Assembly (NCBI GenBank): GCA_023424215.1
Contig: JAFAEC010000173.1
Coordinates: 1 to 15,076 of the forward strand
Direction of reading: 5' to 3'
DNA from: Pseudomonadota bacterium
GTDB taxonomy: Bacteria; Pseudomonadota; Alphaproteobacteria; Caulobacterales; Caulobacteraceae
Length of the DNA stretch: 15,076 bases
Shown here: positions 13,132 through 15,076 of the stretch, in pieces
How positions within the stretch are numbered: the stretch's first letter is position 1
Layout: every line of letters starts with the position of its first letter
Notes under the pieces: model-generated
Told to the model about the DNA's origin: nothing
The model's input: only the letters and a program-made list of their open reading frames with translations
The model's database searches: none
Translations under genes and position numbers: made by a program

Positions 13132-13175
13132 TATTCTGCCGCAGTCTGGCCGACGGTCTCTTAAGTTGGGGTGAA
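13132..13175 (-). promoter_or_regulatory. Candidate divK promoter with CtrA-like box
   Basis: Read on the plus strand, TTAAGTTGGGGTGAA (13161-13175) is TTAA-N7-TGAA, one base from the CtrA consensus TTAA-N7-TTAA. Downstream in the divK direction, AGAATA (13137 to 13132, minus strand) could be a -10; the box would then lie at and just upstream of the -35 position, the usual place for CtrA activation. CtrA control of divK is established in Caulobacter. The assignment here rests on one near-consensus site. Confidence 0.45.
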
Positions 13176-13208
13176 GCCATGGAAGCCGTCGCGGATGCCG
13201 ACATCGCG

Positions 13209-13381
13209 GGTTCATCACGAAGATCACGAAGGAGACACGAAGAGCACGACGAGAACGGGACCCTCCCAACGTCGACGGGCCGCAGGCCCGCAATCAATTC
13301 AAGCGTCGCCCTTCGGGCGCCACAGAAAGCGCCGGCCCCTTCGTGTCCTTCGTGTCTCCTTCGTGATCTTCGTGATGAACC
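13209..13381. repeat. Palindromic intergenic element, copy 1 (perfect 34-bp inverted arms)
   Basis: The outer arms 13209-13242 and 13348-13381 are perfect reverse complements over 34 bp. They are built from CACGAAG-type units (GGTTCATCACGAAG at the left end, CTTCGTGATGAACC at the right). Pairing continues imperfectly inward. The centre holds two small hairpins: CGGGCC/GGCCCG around GCA (13276-13290) and CGCCC/GGGCG around TTC (13307-13319). The whole would form a cruciform or a long RNA hairpin. It has no plausible gene; frames through it give Arg/His-rich nonsense. It fills most of the 386-bp gap between divK and dinB, and 13382-13466 holds nothing else I can identify. A second copy in the same orientation lies after dinB. 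It resembles CACGAAG-rich intergenic repeats I recall from several bacterial genomes, perhaps a MITE- or REP-like family. Confidence 0.85.
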
Positions 13382-13466
13382 AGCCGCGTCAGCCGCATCT
13401 CGCACGGTCGGAATCGACCACGATACCCACCCCCACCGCCCCGCCCTCAGGCACAATCCGCCCGCG

Positions 13467-14714
13467 ATGAAATCCATCTGCCGCGACTGGCTCCGCACCG
13501 ACGACCGCATAGTCGACCGCTGCCCCGCCTGCGACTCGCGCCGCATCCTCGCCCACGACGAGCTCGCCCAACTGACCATCGCCCACCTCGACTGCGACGC
13601 CTTCTACGCCTCGGTCGAGAAGCGAGACCGGCCCGAGCTGCGCGACGTCCCGGTCATCGTCGGCGGCGGCAAGCGCGGCGTGGTCACCACCGCCTGCTAC
13701 ATCGCCCGCCTCTACGGCGTCGGCTCGGCCCAGCCGATGTTCAAGGCGCTCAGGGCCTGCCCCGACGCCGTCATCATCAAGCCCGACTTCGCCAAGTACA
13801 AGGCCGCCAGTGCGCAGATCTTCGGGGCCGTCCGCGAGCTGACGCCGCTGGTGCAGCCTCTCTCCCTCGACGAGGCGTGGATCGACCTGTCCGGCACCGA
13901 GCGTCTCAACGGCGGACCGCCGGCGCTGCAGCTCGTCCGCCTGCAGAAGCGCATCGAGGCCGAAACCGGCCTGACCGTCTCCATCGGCCTGGCGACCAAC
14001 CGTTTCCTCGCCAAGATCGCCTCCGAGCTCGACAAGCCGCGCGGCTTCTCGGTCATCGGCTCAGAGGCCCCAGCCCTGCTCGCCCCGAAGTCCGTCCGCG
14101 TCCTGCCCGGCGTCGGCCCCGTCTTCGGCCAGACCCTGATCAGCGACGGCTACCCCACTGTCGGCGACCTCGCCGCCGCCGACGTGCGCGACCTCGTGCG
14201 CCGCTACGGCGAGCACGGCCTGCGCCTCCACGACCTCGCTCACGGCCGCGACGCCCGGGCGGTCAATCCCGGCCACGAGCGCAAGGGGATGAGCGCCGAG
14301 ACCACCTTCAACGAGGACCTGACCGCCGCCGCCGACCTCGAGGCCGAGCTGTGGCCGCTGTGCGAGAAGCTGGCCGCCAAGGCCCGCCGCGACGGCGTCG
14401 CCAGCCGCGTCATCGTGCTCAAGCTGCGCCGCACCGACTTCCGCATCGTCACGCGGCGGATCACCCTGCCGGAGGCCGTCCAGACCGCCCGGGCCCTGTT
14501 CGCCGCCGGCCGCGACCTGCTCCGTCCCGAACTCGGCCGCCCGTACCGCCTGATCGGCATCGGCATGGCCGAGGTCATGGAGGCCGCCGACGCCCCCTCG
14601 GCCCTGTTCGAATCGGCCGAGGCCCGCGCCCTCAGGACCGAAACCGCCATCGACCGCCTCCGCGCCAAATTCGGCGCCGCCGCCGTCGTCGCCGGCCGCG
14701 CGCTCAAGGGCTGA
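13467..14714 (+). CDS. dinB: DNA polymerase IV (Y-family translesion polymerase)
   Basis: This 415-aa Y-family polymerase copies damaged templates with low fidelity. An N-terminal cysteine segment of the alphaproteobacterial type (Cys5, then CPAC at 19-22) precedes the polymerase domain. The palm has HLDCDAFYASVEKRD (40-54; metal ligand Asp42), GGGKRGVVTTACYIARLYGV, and the second metal site SLDEAW (Asp135, Glu136). TVSIGLATNRFLAKIASELD, the helix-hairpin-helix segment VLPGVGPVFGQ, and a little-finger domain with KGMSAETTFNED follow. The usual second Cys of the N-terminal CRDC motif is Trp8 here. The ATG at 13467 is chosen because the conserved cysteine segment begins there; the ribosome binding site is weak. 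The open frame upstream runs through the palindromic element and is spurious. Elements bracket the gene on both sides. I found no LexA-type GTTC-N7-GTTC box in the upstream gap. Confidence 0.95.
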   Translation: MKSICRDWLRTDDRIVDRCPACDSRRILAHDELAQLTIAHLDCDAFYASVEKRDRPELRDVPVIVGGGKRGVVTTACYIARLYGVGSAQPMFKALRACPDAVIIKPDFAKYKAASAQIFGAVRELTPLVQPLSLDEAWIDLSGTERLNGGPPALQLVRLQKRIEAETGLTVSIGLATNRFLAKIASELDKPRGFSVIGSEAPALLAPKSVRVLPGVGPVFGQTLISDGYPTVGDLAAADVRDLVRRYGEHGLRLHDLAHGRDARAVNPGHERKGMSAETTFNEDLTAAADLEAELWPLCEKLAAKARRDGVASRVIVLKLRRTDFRIVTRRITLPEAVQTARALFAAGRDLLRPELGRPYRLIGIGMAEVMEAADAPSALFESAEARALRTETAIDRLRAKFGAAAVVAGRALKG

Positions 14715-14747
14715 CCCCGCCTTCCCCCGTCTGCGGCCGGCATCGCT

Positions 14748-14925
14748 GGTTCATCACAAAGGACACGAAGGAGGCACGAAGAACACGAAGAGAGCGCGCC
14801 TGTCTCCACCGCCCGCGGGCCACAGGCCCGCAATCAGGATCGAAGGCGTCGCCCTGCGGGCGCCGCAGAAGAAACCGGCCCCGTCGTGTCCTTTGTGGAA
14901 TCCTTCGTGCCCGTCGTGATGAACC
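14748..14925. repeat. Palindromic intergenic element, copy 2
   Basis: This is a second, more diverged copy of the element upstream of dinB, in the same orientation. It starts GGTTCATCAC (14748) and ends GTGATGAACC (14925). The arms are imperfect but keep the CACGAAG units. The central hairpins are preserved: GCGGGCC/GGCCCGC around ACA (14815-14831) and CGCCC/GGGCG around TGC (14850-14862). Both copies share GGCCCGCAATCA after the first hairpin, and a CATCGC leader just left of the arm. It begins 33 nt after the dinB stop and could act as a terminator or 3' stabiliser for dinB. No gene was seen in 14715-15076. Confidence 0.82.
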
Positions 14926-14987
14926 CGCGGACTCACCCTTGCTCCAGCGCCGGCCGACCAGCCACCACGCCACCACCAACACCGTCC

Positions 14988-15008
14988 CCCTCGGGCTTGA
15001 CCCGAGGG
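14988..15008. repeat. Short palindromic repeat (CCCTCGGG-CTTGA-CCCGAGGG)
   Basis: CCCTCGGG (14988-14995) and CCCGAGGG (15001-15008) form a perfect 8-bp stem around CTTGA. The CTCGGGCTTGACCCGAG core is one I recall as a dispersed intergenic palindrome in many alphaproteobacterial genomes. It lacks a T-tract, so it is not a classic terminator. The rest of 14926-15076 shows nothing I can assign. Confidence 0.6.
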
Positions 15009-15076
15009 CCGGACGTTCCGCCGCTCAGATCGAAAGAAAGGGGCGGGAACCGTCGGGCCGCCCCCGACATCTGGGC

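Noticed and set aside
13209..13381. CRISPR-like array suggested by repeated CACGAAG units
   Set aside because: The units are short, irregularly spaced and arranged as an inverted repeat; there are no constant repeats separated by unique spacers and no cas genes.
13377..13391. Possible LexA box GAAC-N7-GTCA before dinB
   Set aside because: The alphaproteobacterial SOS box I know is the direct repeat GTTC-N7-GTTC. This lacks that order, and half of it belongs to the palindromic element.
13179..13466. Extension of dinB through the palindromic element
   Set aside because: The added residues translate the repeat (Arg/His/Glu-rich) and precede the conserved N-terminal cysteine segment; the two frames on the opposite strand are equally artefactual.
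14704..14982. Minus-strand frames across element copy 2 (reading HHDGHEG-type residues)
   Set aside because: These are translations of CACGAAG-type repeats, of the kind often mis-annotated as proteins; no ribosome binding site or domain is visible.
14936..15070. Short minus-strand frame entering from the right end (about 45 codons)
   Set aside because: It mainly translates the short palindrome (reading GPRVKPEGDG) and stops soon after; no ribosome binding site or family match supports a gene.

Overview
The window is high-GC DNA (a hand count of 7501-7560 gives 41 G/C of 60) that reads as a chromosomal segment of an alphaproteobacterium of the Caulobacteraceae. Brevundimonas or a close relative is the best guess. 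The strongest evidence is a divK-pleD pair that, from memory, is nearly residue-for-residue the Caulobacter cell-cycle pair, lying beside rpmG, dinB and rnr in an order I remember from many alphaproteobacteria. No rRNA, tRNA, transposase or CRISPR array was found.

Layout. (1) 1-947, plus strand: a cold-shock protein, a diverged IF-1-like OB-fold protein 4 nt behind it, and a small protein with a lysine/alanine/proline-rich tail. (2) 944-5002, minus strand: a tight four-gene operon. Cystathionine beta-synthase is first and a cystathionine gamma-lyase/gamma-synthase family enzyme is last, which together suggest reverse transsulfuration (homocysteine to cysteine). Between them sit two exported, related alpha/beta hydrolases. 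(3) 5120-5838, plus strand: a Phd/YefM antitoxin and a VapC-type PIN toxin of lower GC, whose stop codon directly abuts (4) rnr (5839-8148). A VOC-fold protein and a Nudix hydrolase with an interrupted Nudix box follow. (5) 9370-10761: two convergent lipoprotein genes; the first carries an internal duplication. (6) 10889-11337: rpmG (ribosomal protein L33, only 55 aa) with a clear terminator, then a small conserved-looking basic protein. (7) 11342-13080, minus strand: divK and pleD overlapping by 4 nt, with a CtrA-like box upstream of divK. (8) 13209-14925: dinB (DNA polymerase IV) bracketed by two same-orientation copies of a roughly 175-bp palindromic element. (9) A short palindromic repeat lies near the right end.

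How the parts relate. Region 7 encodes a cell-fate circuit: the DivK response regulator and the PleD diguanylate cyclase. Regions 1, 4 and 6 are RNA and translation functions. Region 2 is sulfur amino-acid metabolism with an unexplained periplasmic hydrolase pair. Region 3 looks like an acquired toxin-antitoxin module now sitting in the leader of rnr. The least explained items are the palindromic elements around dinB, the duplicated-domain lipoprotein, the CSP/IF-1-like/basic-protein trio and the hydrolase pair. None of these is proven to be a new system from sequence alone.
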